A DNA stretch of 64,000 bases from Nocardiopsis sp. NRRL B-16309 (GCF_001279585.1 NZ_LGEC01000003.1:1-64000), one strand, 5' to 3'; positions 23,549 through 31,285 are shown, numbered from the stretch's first letter. Translations and numbers: made by a program. Notes: generated by a model not told the origin, from the sequence alone.

Positions 23549-26014
23549 ATGACACAGCAGCGCCTGCCCCAGCTCGCCGCAATCCTCACCACGAGCGCCC
23601 TCCTGGTAGGGATCCCATGGCTTGCCGGTCTCCTGCCTTGGCCCGCCCTCGACATGACCCTTCTGACGTGGGAAGTGCGCTTGCGCAGCGGGCAGCTCCC
23701 TCCGGGGGTGGGAACGGTCGCCGTGATCATCGCGCTGTGGGGCGTATGGACGCTGTACCTGGGCGTCCTGTCCGTGGAGATCCTGGGGCGGGTCCGGCGC
23801 CGACCCGTGCGGCTGCGGTACCTGCGACCGCTCCAACTTCTCGCTGCCACCACGCTCGGCACGGTCATGGTCTCGCCGGCCACCGTTCACGCCACACCTG
23901 CGACGACCATGATCGCTGACGCACCTACGGAGTCCGCACCTGAAGACGAGGCCGAATCGGGGACGAAAGAGCAGGACCAGGCAGGGCCGTTCCTGGTCGA
24001 GCGTTCCCGCAGCATCGACGACTTCGGCTACGACTCCGCCGACCTCACCGAGGCCATGCGCGCCGACCTCGAAGTTCTCTCGGGCCTCATCAACGAGCAC
24101 GGCGCTCCCGAAGTCCCGATCGTCGTCACCGGCCACACAGACGCCGCCGGCGATGCCGACTACAACCTCGATCTCTCACAGCGCCGCGCGGACGCCGCTG
24201 CGGAGCTCCTGCGTACGCACGTGGACGAGCACGTCACGATCGAGACCCGCGGAGAGGGAAGCCGACACCTCATCGACGGCGTGGACGACTCCGCCCAACG
24301 CCGGGTCGAAATCGCCTACAGCGTGGTCGTCACCCCGCCCCAGCCCTCGACTGGGGAAGAGCCAGGCAGCAATCAGGACGAGGGCCCGTCTGCTGAGGAC
24401 GGCCAATCCCAGGACGCCGAAGACGAACCGCAAGGACTCGCCCTGGCTTTGTCCACGGGAGCGATGGTCGCTCTGGTCTCCGGCCTGGCCGGGTTCGGAG
24501 GCGGTGTCGCTGTAGGACGCCGCAGCGCGAACCCCACGCACCGCCACCGCGGCGAAGACAACGGCCCGCAGGAAGACCTGGCGGCAGAGACCGACCCACC
24601 ACGGTCGCCGGCAGACGACGAAGACGAGCAGGACCTGGACCACCTCTCCCTGCTCGACCTCACCCAGACGCCAGGACTAGGAGTCACCGGTCCCGGTGCC
24701 CGCGCCGCAGCACGCACCCTCATCCACACCGCTCTCACCTCACCCTCGCCCTCCGACCTGCACGTCGTCATCCCCACCTCCGACCTGCACGAACTCCTGG
24801 ACGGCACCCGTGCTCCCGCGCTGCTCGAAACCGCACCGGTCGCCATGACCGACACCATCGACGACGCCCTCACCCTCCTCCAACTGGAAATCCTCAACCG
24901 CCACCGTGCCGCGGACGACGCCGACGATTCCGACCACGCCGCGCCGGAGCCTCCAGTCCAGTTCGTCCTCATCGCCAATGCGGACGCCGCCCGCGCCTCC
25001 GAGATCACCTCCCTGCTCAGGCACACCCAGGGCATGCACATCAGCGCCGTGCTCCTGGGGCGCTGGCCCCATGGCGCTACCTGCACCATCGCCTCCGACG
25101 GCGGCGTTACCCACGCCGACGAGCCCTTCGCGCACCTGGTCGGCACACGCTGGGAGGGCACCTCCACCGAGCACCTCCGCCACGCCTTGCGTCGTCATCG
25201 AGTGAGGGGAACACCCTCTCCGGAACCGCGGCAATCGGGGAGCGAACCGGGCAGCGGCCGAGTCCAGGAGGAGCACCGGGAGAGCAGTGGCGAGCCGCGT
25301 TCCCCGACACCTCGGTCTGTGTCCGTGACCGTGCTCGGTCACATCTCGCTTTCCGTGGACGGCACACGCGTACGGCCCCACCGGCGCTCCGCCCTGGAAG
25401 TCATGGCCTACCTGGCAGCCCACCCTGCAGGAGCACGCCTGGACGCCGTCGTGGACGCCATGTGGCCCGCCGATACCGGACACCGCGGCATCCGGCGCTT
25501 CCACGATGCCTGCACCGCCATCCGCACCGCCTGTCGGCCCGCGCTCGGGGAGCTGGCCACCCAGGTCATCGCCCACGACAACGACCTGTACCGGCTCAAT
25601 TCCGATCTCGTCTCCTGTGACCTGTGGCGCCTGCACCAGCTTCTCGACGACTCCACCGCCGGCGATGACACCTCCGTGCTCGTGTCCAACGCCGCCGCCG
25701 GGTACGAGGAGTTCGCTGCCGACACCGACTACGTGTGGGCCGACGGCCCACGTGTTCGGTTGCGCACCCGTCTCATCGCGGCCATGCTCAAATCCGCATC
25801 CCGGGCAGAACCGATGTACGCTAAATCCATTCTCCATCGGGCTGCGGAAATCGACCCGCGCGATACCGAAGTGGCACACGATCTGGTCCGCCTGTACCTG
25901 GACAGCGGAGACGATCGCACGGCACGGCGCATATACGATCAGCACAGGAAATCTCTGCAGGAGATAGGCGAGGAGCCGGAAGAGAAAACCTCGTCCCTCC
26001 TGTCGGGTTTCTAA
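23549..26014 (+). CDS. OmpA-domain / BTAD transcriptional-activator-like fusion
   Basis: An 821-residue membrane protein with an unusual domain mix. Residues ~1-110 contain two to three transmembrane helices. Residues ~155-265 form an OmpA/MotB-like peptidoglycan-binding domain (VVTGHTDAAGDADYNLDLSQ followed by RRADAAAELLR). Another membrane segment lies near 300-320. After a long acidic linker, residues ~590-815 form a SARP-type C-terminal region: a winged-helix-like start (VTVLGHISLSVDGTRVRPHR) and a BTAD helical-repeat domain ending in QHRKSLQEIGEEPE. Actinobacterial Tad loci often carry LysM-BTAD proteins, and the OmpA version appears to take that place. It could link wall contact to gene control or serve structurally. 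It is the last gene of the Tad operon, before a clear terminator. Confidence 0.75.
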   Translation: MTQQRLPQLAAILTTSALLVGIPWLAGLLPWPALDMTLLTWEVRLRSGQLPPGVGTVAVIIALWGVWTLYLGVLSVEILGRVRRRPVRLRYLRPLQLLAATTLGTVMVSPATVHATPATTMIADAPTESAPEDEAESGTKEQDQAGPFLVERSRSIDDFGYDSADLTEAMRADLEVLSGLINEHGAPEVPIVVTGHTDAAGDADYNLDLSQRRADAAAELLRTHVDEHVTIETRGEGSRHLIDGVDDSAQRRVEIAYSVVVTPPQPSTGEEPGSNQDEGPSAEDGQSQDAEDEPQGLALALSTGAMVALVSGLAGFGGGVAVGRRSANPTHRHRGEDNGPQEDLAAETDPPRSPADDEDEQDLDHLSLLDLTQTPGLGVTGPGARAAARTLIHTALTSPSPSDLHVVIPTSDLHELLDGTRAPALLETAPVAMTDTIDDALTLLQLEILNRHRAADDADDSDHAAPEPPVQFVLIANADAARASEITSLLRHTQGMHISAVLLGRWPHGATCTIASDGGVTHADEPFAHLVGTRWEGTSTEHLRHALRRHRVRGTPSPEPRQSGSEPGSGRVQEEHRESSGEPRSPTPRSVSVTVLGHISLSVDGTRVRPHRRSALEVMAYLAAHPAGARLDAVVDAMWPADTGHRGIRRFHDACTAIRTACRPALGELATQVIAHDNDLYRLNSDLVSCDLWRLHQLLDDSTAGDDTSVLVSNAAAGYEEFAADTDYVWADGPRVRLRTRLIAAMLKSASRAEPMYAKSILHRAAEIDPRDTEVAHDLVRLYLDSGDDRTARRIYDQHRKSLQEIGEEPEEKTSSLLSGF

Positions 26015-26048
26015 CCCGCCTGAATAAACGATCCAAGGCGAGATTAAG

Positions 26049-26071
26049 GGCTTCCCTGATTCGGGGAAGCC
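26049..26071 (+). terminator. terminator of the Tad operon
   Basis: GGCTTCCC (26049-26056) pairs with GGGAAGCC (26064-26071) around a 7-base loop, followed by TTTCGTGTT. It lies 35 bases after the last Tad-operon stop and looks like an intrinsic terminator. Confidence 0.7.
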
Positions 26072-26305
26072 TTTCGTGTTCAGATTCTGAGCATCAAGGG
26101 TTTCTCTCCGTGCTGATGTGGGGGTCGCCCGGTCCACCCCTGTGGTGGCCGGCCGGGTGGTCCGCATGACGGGCCAGGGCGTACGCAAGCGAACCCGCAG
26201 GTCAAGGGATGCGTAGAGGCGGCCCGTGGTCCTCCCGACAGGTGCCGCAGGCATGCTGACAAACTCTATTCGCACATCTCTTCGCGGACTTTGTTTGACT
26301 GCCTT

Positions 26306-26443
26306 ATGAGCGATTTCTTATTCACATGGATCCTTCTCTTGTTTATATTTCTTCTGATCATTCGTTTTGGTGTTTCTTGTTTCTCTGTGCTGCTGGCTTG
26401 GTATTCTCTCTCATTTGCCCTGCCGGCGGTGTTGGTGATGTGA
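26306..26443 (+). CDS. possible 45-residue hydrophobic membrane peptide
   Basis: The reading frame encodes a peptide made almost only of hydrophobic residues (MSDFLFTWILLLFIFLLIIR, then a second hydrophobic stretch), as would suit one or two membrane helices. Its codons are AT-rich, unlike every surrounding gene. No ribosome site is visible before the ATG, and T-rich DNA encodes Phe/Leu/Ile by chance, so a non-coding explanation is equally likely. Confidence 0.25.
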   Translation: MSDFLFTWILLLFIFLLIIRFGVSCFSVLLAWYSLSFALPAVLVM

Positions 26444-26508
26444 ATGATGGTCCTGCATTTGTTTTCGAAAGTCTGGTTTATTGGGCATTGTTTGGGTAGA
26501 TATCAAGT

Positions 26509-26523
26509 GACCAAGCAAACGAA
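26509..26523 (+). repeat. 15-nt direct repeat, left copy
   Basis: GACCAAGCAAACGAA occurs here and again, identical and in the same orientation, at 30875-30889. The pair brackets the replicon-like module. A few 15-mer repeats are expected by chance in a 64-kb window, so only the placement makes it notable. Confidence 0.5.
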
Positions 26524-26542
26524 GTAAACTCGGAGGGGCTCT

Positions 26543-26839
26543 ATGTCCGTCTGGTATGGCATTTGGTATGGCGGCGCCGGCTACGCGTCGTTCGACCCGG
26601 AAGCGGAACTGGAATCCTTCAGTTCGATCCAGGAAGCGCGCGATGCGCTGTACGACCGGTTCCACGGGGGATCGTTCCCGAACCGGTTCAACTACGTGAA
26701 CCGCGACCCGGAATCAGTCCTCACTCCGGCTGTTTCCGAGGACAGCTGCATCCACCTGTTCGCGACTCCCCACGTGGACTACCCGGACCGACACGTGTTC
26801 TTCGGCCCGCGCGGTGGCGTGCGCATCGAGCGCTGCTAG
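26543..26839 (+). CDS. hypothetical protein, plasmid/phage-like module
   Basis: A 98-residue soluble protein rich in Trp, Tyr, Phe and Asp (MSVWYGIWYGGAGYASFDPE at the start). No known domain was recognised. It reads as an alpha/beta fold with a helix around FSSIQEARDALYDRF. The ATG follows GGAGGGG with a short spacer, a strong ribosome site. It opens a run of six short to medium genes that resemble accessory genes of actinobacterial plasmids and phages. Confidence 0.65.
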   Translation: MSVWYGIWYGGAGYASFDPEAELESFSSIQEARDALYDRFHGGSFPNRFNYVNRDPESVLTPAVSEDSCIHLFATPHVDYPDRHVFFGPRGGVRIERC

Positions 26840-26869
26840 CACCGGCCCGCCACATTCCAGGAGTTTCGC

Positions 26870-27199
26870 ATGCTGCGATTCGACATGGCCATTTTGCTGG
26901 ACACCCCTGAACTCAGTGATGAGGACTGGAGCGTGTTCGTGTACGAAGCAGTGCGCGCCGGATACGACGCTGTCCGCGACACCACACGCGAACTCGGATC
27001 ACCGGTCACCGCCGTCGGTATAACTCCGATTCCGGGAACCGGTATCACGTTCGACGTCGAACACGAAACCACCCATGTCTTTGCCGCACTGCAGGAACTG
27101 CACGCGGCAATGACTCGACACATCGCCGGTGTCGCCCACGTGGACCGCGTGGACGTGTTCGCCGCATACCCCACGACTGCCCCGATCTCCCGACGCTGA
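26870..27199 (+). CDS. hypothetical protein, plasmid/phage-like module
   Basis: A 109-residue protein without recognised domain. The sequence suggests an alpha/beta fold: helix LSDEDWSVFVYEAVRAGYD, strands around VTAVGITPIPGTGITFDVEH and a second helix FAALQELHAAMTRHIAG. The ATG is preceded by AGGAG. It is 30 bases after the previous gene and its TGA overlaps a possible ATG of the next, so the three short genes probably form one unit. Confidence 0.6.
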   Translation: MLRFDMAILLDTPELSDEDWSVFVYEAVRAGYDAVRDTTRELGSPVTAVGITPIPGTGITFDVEHETTHVFAALQELHAAMTRHIAGVAHVDRVDVFAAYPTTAPISRR

Positions 27200-27228
27200 T
27201 GACCAGCGAACGTGCCCTAGGTGGTGTC

Positions 27229-27588
27229 ATGTCCACGTACCTCATCGAAGGATTCACCCCAACCCCTCACACGCTCACTGTCGAGCCGGCCGGATACTTC
27301 CCCTGGTCGGGCGAGCGGTGGTACTACGAACTCCGATGCGCCGAACGGCTGATCTTCGCCGGTGACGACATCGGCGGTCCGACCGGTGCCAGCGAAGACG
27401 AAATGGCGCGCGCCGTCACCGGATTCCTGTCACTGCGACCCGGTGACACCGATGACGAGTACTTCTCGGACTACACGCCCGAACAGCTGGAATGGTGTGA
27501 CGAGAACGCCGAATATCTCGCAGGATGCCTGTATGACGAGAACGGTGATGAGGTAGCGGACTTGTCCGCGTACCGCACCGAAGACTAA
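27229..27588 (+). CDS. hypothetical protein, plasmid/phage-like module
   Basis: A 119-residue acidic protein (MSTYLIEGFTPTPHTLTVEP onward, ending DEVADLSAYRTED) with no recognised domain; its Asp/Glu-rich half recalls small phage-type accessory proteins. The ATG at 27229 has AGGTGG four bases before it. An in-frame ATG at 27199 overlaps the previous stop and would add ten residues. A strong hairpin follows six bases after the stop. Confidence 0.6.
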   Translation: MSTYLIEGFTPTPHTLTVEPAGYFPWSGERWYYELRCAERLIFAGDDIGGPTGASEDEMARAVTGFLSLRPGDTDDEYFSDYTPEQLEWCDENAEYLAGCLYDENGDEVADLSAYRTED

Positions 27589-27593
27589 CGCCC

Positions 27594-27625
27594 GGGGGTG
27601 CCACCGATTCCTCGGTGGCACCCCC
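27594..27625 (+). terminator. perfect 14-bp hairpin terminator
   Basis: GGGGGTGCCACCGA (27594-27607) and TCGGTGGCACCCCC (27612-27625) form a perfect 14-bp stem with a TTCC tetraloop, directly after a stop codon. No U-run follows, as is common in actinobacteria. Confidence 0.7.
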
Positions 27626-27717
27626 AACACACCGGTTTCTTATCAGAACCCACAAGCCCATGGGTGCCTTGTGGGTCGTGACCAATGCCCGAAAAACCCG
27701 CTGCGATTGGAGCTGAC

Positions 27718-28596
27718 ATGGGTTCCCGGAAAGGCAAACGACAACTCACCCCCGAACAGCGACAAGAGCGGTTGCGCGCCGCACACCAGACGCTGACCAA
27801 CGCTGTGGAGTCCCTCACCACCGAGGAGGGATGGCAGACCATGATCCGCTCGCGCGCGTGGCTTCGCCGCTACTCCCTGGGCAACCTATTGATGATCGTC
27901 GACCAGAACCCGGACGCGACCGATGTCCGGTCCTACGGCGACTGGAAAAAGGTCGGACGCCACGTCCGGCGCGGTGAGCGGGGAATCCGCATCTTCGCCC
28001 CGCTGCGCTACCGCGTTCGCGACGATGACGGCGAACCGGTCACCGACCGCGACGGCAACCCCCGATACCGCGTTCCCGGGTTCACGGTCGTGTCGGTGTT
28101 CGACGTCGCCCAGACCGACGGCGAACCGCTTCCGGACACCGACCGCGCCAACCCCCGCGTGCTCACCGGTGCCGCACCCCCGCAACTGTGGGACACGGTC
28201 GCCGACGAGATCACCCGGCGCGGCTACACGATCGAACGAGACGAGACCGATCCCGCGAACGGGTGGGTGGACTTCGACACCCGAACCGTGCGCGTGCGCG
28301 AGGACGTCGACGACGCCCAAGCCGTCAAGACGCTGGTCCACGAACTCGCCCACATCACCTGTGAGCACGACACCCGCGACGTCCGGCGCGCCACGGCCGA
28401 AGTCGAAGCCGAATCCGTGGCCTGCCTGGTCGCCACCATGGCCGGTCTGGACACCCTGCCCTACTCGGTGCCCTACGTCGCCGGATGGGCCAAAGACGCC
28501 GAAACGGCGCGTGCCAGTGCGGAACGGGTGATCAGCGTCGCCGACACGATCGTGTCCGCGCTCACTTCCGCACTGCCCTCACCTACCCCCGTCTAG
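27718..28596 (+). CDS. ArdC-like antirestriction protein with zincin domain
   Basis: A 292-residue protein. Residues ~1-130 match the ArdC N-terminal (ssDNA-binding, DUF1738-like) layout: SLGNLLMIVDQNPDATDVRS, GDWKKVGRHVRRGERGIRIF and ILAPL-like strands. The C-terminal half holds a zinc metallopeptidase-like motif HELAHITC near residue 205, with a downstream Glu (AEVEAESVACL) as probable third ligand. ArdC proteins ride on conjugative plasmids and protect incoming DNA from restriction. The start at 27718 has GGAG five bases upstream; an in-frame ATG at 27685 is less likely. The gene is flanked by hairpins on both sides. Confidence 0.82.
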   Translation: MGSRKGKRQLTPEQRQERLRAAHQTLTNAVESLTTEEGWQTMIRSRAWLRRYSLGNLLMIVDQNPDATDVRSYGDWKKVGRHVRRGERGIRIFAPLRYRVRDDDGEPVTDRDGNPRYRVPGFTVVSVFDVAQTDGEPLPDTDRANPRVLTGAAPPQLWDTVADEITRRGYTIERDETDPANGWVDFDTRTVRVREDVDDAQAVKTLVHELAHITCEHDTRDVRRATAEVEAESVACLVATMAGLDTLPYSVPYVAGWAKDAETARASAERVISVADTIVSALTSALPSPTPV

Positions 28597-28602
28597 CGCC
28601 CT

Positions 28603-28634
28603 GGTGGTGGGGCCGGCCGACCGGCCCCACCACC
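28603..28634 (+). terminator. perfect 14-bp hairpin terminator
   Basis: GGTGGTGGGGCCGG (28603-28616) and CCGGCCCCACCACC (28621-28634) form a perfect 14-bp stem with a CCGA tetraloop, seven bases after the ArdC-like stop. Confidence 0.7.
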
Positions 28635-28649
28635 CCTGGAGAGTCACCT

Positions 28650-28970
28650 ATGGCTGTTCTGACCATCGAGATCTTCGCCAACGCCCCCGACACCGATCCC
28701 GACCCGTCGGACACGGTCGTCTGCACGTTGGCGGACCTGTTCACACTCACGCTCGCCACCTCCGAGGAATGCGCACACGGACCGGTCCACCTACTGACAT
28801 TCGACGTCGTGCCCGCCCTGCCGGTCATGGTCACCGCAACCTGTCTCGCCTCTGACGGCGAAACGGCGACGGACGCCGTCGCCGCACTGCTGAGCCCAAC
28901 GCTCGCGGACACCGTCACCGGATGGACCCTGCACGCCGGACACACCCACGTGCACCACGCCGACAACTGA
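28650..28970 (+). CDS. hypothetical protein, plasmid/phage-like module
   Basis: A 106-residue protein of unknown function, Thr/Ala/Asp-rich, with a His-rich tail (HAGHTHVHHADN) that might bind metal. Predicted strands alternate through TIEIFANAPDTDPDPSDTVV and PVMVTATCLASDGETATDAV. The ATG follows GGAGAG with a suitable spacer. It lies between a terminator-like hairpin and the sliding-clamp gene, from which it is 29 bases away. Confidence 0.6.
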   Translation: MAVLTIEIFANAPDTDPDPSDTVVCTLADLFTLTLATSEECAHGPVHLLTFDVVPALPVMVTATCLASDGETATDAVAALLSPTLADTVTGWTLHAGHTHVHHADN

Positions 28971-28999
28971 CACGACACCCAACGCGAAAGGACAGGCAC

Positions 29000-30193
29000 A
29001 TGCCCACCGTTCTCGGAACCGACACTTTGACCCTTGTGACCGACCGTGGCCGGCTCACCGCAGCACTGGACACAGCCGGACTCGCCATCCAGACCCGTTC
29101 GGCGGTGCCGGTGATGTCCGGTGTCCTGATCACCGGACACGACAACGGTGACGCCACGTTGACGGGGTTCGACTACCAGACCGCCATCACGGTCACCCTG
29201 CCCGAGGCCGCGCACACCCCCGGACAACTCGTGGTCTCACATGCCGAACTGCGCGGTGTGCTGTCGGCGACGGCCAAGGGCACCTCGAAGAAGCGCGCCG
29301 ACGCCGCACCGGTCACCCTCGCCATGGACCACGGCACCCCCGCCCTGACGGTGGACGGATACACGATCCCCGTTGAGGAGTACCCCACCGACGACTATCC
29401 GGTGCTTCCCGATGCGCCTGCGGCCGTGGCCTCTGTCGACCGCGACCGATTCGTCGCCGACCTGGCACGCACCCACGTTGCCACCGTCTCGCCGGAATGG
29501 GGGCTCCCCGTGCTGGAGACGGTACGCATGGAAGCCACCGGCGACCGACTGAGCATGGTCGCCACGGACCGCTACCGCATCGCGTGGGCCACGCTGCCCG
29601 CACTCCCCGACACCCCGACCATCCCCGGTCTCGTCTTGGTGCACGGGGCGAGTTTGGCCAAGCTGGTCAAGCGGCTGAGCGGCGACGTGGTCCGCGTCGG
29701 CATGAGCGGTGACGGCAGTCTGTTCTCGCTCACCTGCGGGACCGTCCGTGTGCTCATGCGTGGTCACGACGGGCGATTTCCGACGTTCAAGCCGCTCATG
29801 CCTACCACCACGCCGGTCGCCATCACCGCAGGCCGAACCGAACTGCTCACCGCGACCATGCGAGGCCGAGCGATCCTCAAGGCCAAGAAGGAAACCGCCA
29901 TGCCCCTGGCGGTGACCACCACCCGCGACACGGTGACCATCGCCCCGGACCTGCCGGGATCGACCGCCGCACCACAAATGCCGGTCAAGACGCACGGCAT
30001 CCCCGTCGGCGGCCGGCTGCGGTTTCTGTTCCGCGCGGAATTCCTGGAAGAGGCCCTGTCCAGCTTCACCGCCGACACCGTCACCCTGCACGCCACCGCC
30101 GCTACCAAACCGGTGGTGTTCACCGACGGCGACGCGCCCGCCGACAGCGCGGACTTCCGGCACCTGCTCATGCCTATACGACCCCCCAACTGA
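29000..30193 (+). CDS. dnaN-like: accessory DNA polymerase III beta subunit (sliding clamp)
   Basis: A 397-residue DnaN homologue with three clamp subdomains. Residues ~10-130 start TLVTDRGRLTAALDTAGLAI and include the PVMSGVLITGHDNGDATLTG strand. Residues ~150-270 contain the second subdomain with MVATDRYRIAWATLP. The third ends in the clamp-typical HLLMPIRP tail. It differs from a chromosomal dnaN in context: there is no dnaA, recF or gyrB nearby, and it sits among plasmid/phage-like genes. It is therefore probably an element-borne clamp that serves replication of the element or redirects the host polymerase. AAAGGA precedes the ATG. Confidence 0.88.
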   Translation: MPTVLGTDTLTLVTDRGRLTAALDTAGLAIQTRSAVPVMSGVLITGHDNGDATLTGFDYQTAITVTLPEAAHTPGQLVVSHAELRGVLSATAKGTSKKRADAAPVTLAMDHGTPALTVDGYTIPVEEYPTDDYPVLPDAPAAVASVDRDRFVADLARTHVATVSPEWGLPVLETVRMEATGDRLSMVATDRYRIAWATLPALPDTPTIPGLVLVHGASLAKLVKRLSGDVVRVGMSGDGSLFSLTCGTVRVLMRGHDGRFPTFKPLMPTTTPVAITAGRTELLTATMRGRAILKAKKETAMPLAVTTTRDTVTIAPDLPGSTAAPQMPVKTHGIPVGGRLRFLFRAEFLEEALSSFTADTVTLHATAATKPVVFTDGDAPADSADFRHLLMPIRPPN

Positions 30194-30199
30194 CCAGGT

Positions 30200-30226
30200 G
30201 GGGGCCGCCCTGTTTCGGCGGCCCCC
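30200..30226 (+). terminator. GC-rich hairpin after clamp gene
   Basis: GGGGGCCGCC (30200-30209) and GGCGGCCCCC (30217-30226) form a perfect 10-bp stem with a CTGTTTC loop, a few bases after the clamp stop. Confidence 0.65.
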
Positions 30227-30255
30227 TGACACACCACACAGAAAGGAGACCCTCC

Positions 30256-30828
30256 ATGGACATCCCGCGCATCCGGTTGCCGCACACCGGAATGCAGGTT
30301 CCCCGACGGTTCCTCATTCTCGCGACCAGCCTTGACCAGGTCGACGTGGGAACCGGTATCGCCTGGTCCGCAGCTCTGTCCGTCTGGTCCGAGGACGGCC
30401 GGTTCCAGGGGATGCGTCTCGGTACCGCCGTCAACAACGGCCGCGGCGCCGACACCCTCTTCAACCCCGACAGCCCGAAGGCGGCCAAGGCCCTGAAGAT
30501 CTACGCCGCCATGTGCGTGGACACCGACGGCACAGCACCTTCCGTGGACCAGGTATGCGATCACCTCGCGGACGAGTTCGAGATCGCACGGGAAGTCGAG
30601 CGTGCCCGCAGGTACCGGTACTACCTGCTGCGGGCGTTCAACGAGTGGGACATCCCCGTGTTGATGCAGCTCAAGGCAGAGTCGGGTCTCTACCCGGACT
30701 TCGAGGCGGCACACAAGGCAGCTGAACAGCTGGGACTGCCTGAGGGCGGCGTCCGCACCGAACTGTGGATGGGCCCAGCCAGGGAGTGGGCGCAGGTCCT
30801 TCCCCGGCCCAACGTCACCGACTCCTGA
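30256..30828 (+). CDS. hypothetical protein, end of replicon-like module
   Basis: A 190-residue protein with no recognised domain. The first ~75 residues look like mixed strands and turns (FLILATSLDQVDVGTGIAWS); the rest is mainly helical and charged (HLADEFEIAREVERARRYRY, then FEAAHKAAEQLGLPEGGVRT). The strong AAAGGAGA ribosome site fixes the ATG. It is framed by hairpins on both sides and is followed within 50 bases by the second copy of the 15-nt repeat, so it looks like the last gene of the module. Confidence 0.65.
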   Translation: MDIPRIRLPHTGMQVPRRFLILATSLDQVDVGTGIAWSAALSVWSEDGRFQGMRLGTAVNNGRGADTLFNPDSPKAAKALKIYAAMCVDTDGTAPSVDQVCDHLADEFEIAREVERARRYRYYLLRAFNEWDIPVLMQLKAESGLYPDFEAAHKAAEQLGLPEGGVRTELWMGPAREWAQVLPRPNVTDS

Positions 30829-30836
30829 CTGAGAAA

Positions 30837-30859
30837 GGGGCCGGATGAAATCCGGCCCC
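30837..30859 (+). terminator. GC-rich hairpin at end of module
   Basis: GGGGCCGGA (30837-30845) and TCCGGCCCC (30851-30859) form a perfect 9-bp stem with a TGAAA loop, nine bases after the last stop of the module. Confidence 0.7.
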
Positions 30860-30874
30860 CATGCAATCCGCTGC

Positions 30875-30889
30875 GACCAAGCAAACGAA
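30875..30889 (+). repeat. 15-nt direct repeat, right copy
   Basis: The second copy of GACCAAGCAAACGAA, identical to 26509-26523, lies just after the last terminator of the replicon-like module. The bases flanking the two copies do not match. Confidence 0.5.
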
Positions 30890-31285
30890 TCGGCACCTGC
30901 AGAGTAACGCACACTCCGGCCCACGGGCCAGACTCAGCATCCTGCTGAGCGGGAGGGAGTTGAGTGCCTCCGGGGTGTCCACTCGTCATGTGCCTGGGCT
31001 CATGTGCGGGTGCACTGAGCCACCGGCGGCTGCACCTCCGCCACCTGCGAGAAGTCGACGGTAGATGTGCGCTCAGTTAACGGGGCGTCTCATTTTGAGC
31101 ACGGAGGTGCGATGTGGCTTCTGAGGTCTTGCGGTACTGAGTTCACCTTCTGCTAGGTTCACCCCTGGTTCTGTCAGTTTCAGATGGCGTTCCGGATTCG
31201 CGGGCTTTGGGGGAAGTGCGCACGCCTGGGGATGGTGTGTGCTTTCCGTGCCCGGCTCGCCTTGGTGATCCGGAGGTGACCGGTC
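30890..31285. other. intergenic region upstream of RHS toxin
   Basis: About 400 bases without a gene lie between the replicon-like module and the RHS toxin. Only very short frames occur. The promoter of the toxin should lie here; TTGCGG near 31133 followed by TAGGTT near 31155 is a weak -35/-10 guess. Confidence 0.4.

Larger units (their letters stand above)
26080..26542. other. AT-rich intergenic region at start of replicon-like module
   Basis: This gap has two parts. Bases 26080-26270 are GC-rich with no gene seen. Bases 26275-26525 are markedly AT-rich compared with all neighbouring DNA. The AT-rich part contains a 45-codon hydrophobic ORF (listed), a DnaA-box-like TTATTCACA at 26318-26326 (one mismatch to TTATCCACA) and the left copy of a 15-nt repeat. 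It could be an origin-like unwinding region, a promoter region or recently acquired DNA. Confidence 0.45.

Noticed and set aside
26080..26262. 60-codon minus-strand ORF after the Tad terminator
   Set aside because: It has no ribosome site, a biased Pro/Arg/Gly content and no recognisable family. It was kept only as part of the described intergenic region.
24740..26275. 511-codon minus-strand frame over the OmpA-BTAD gene
   Set aside because: It is antisense to a well-supported gene and runs across its terminator; the Gly/Val/His-rich translation has no motif.
29000..30193. DnaN gene as evidence for the chromosomal origin region
   Set aside because: There is no dnaA, recF, gyrB or cluster of DnaA boxes nearby, and the neighbours are plasmid/phage-like, so it is an accessory clamp.
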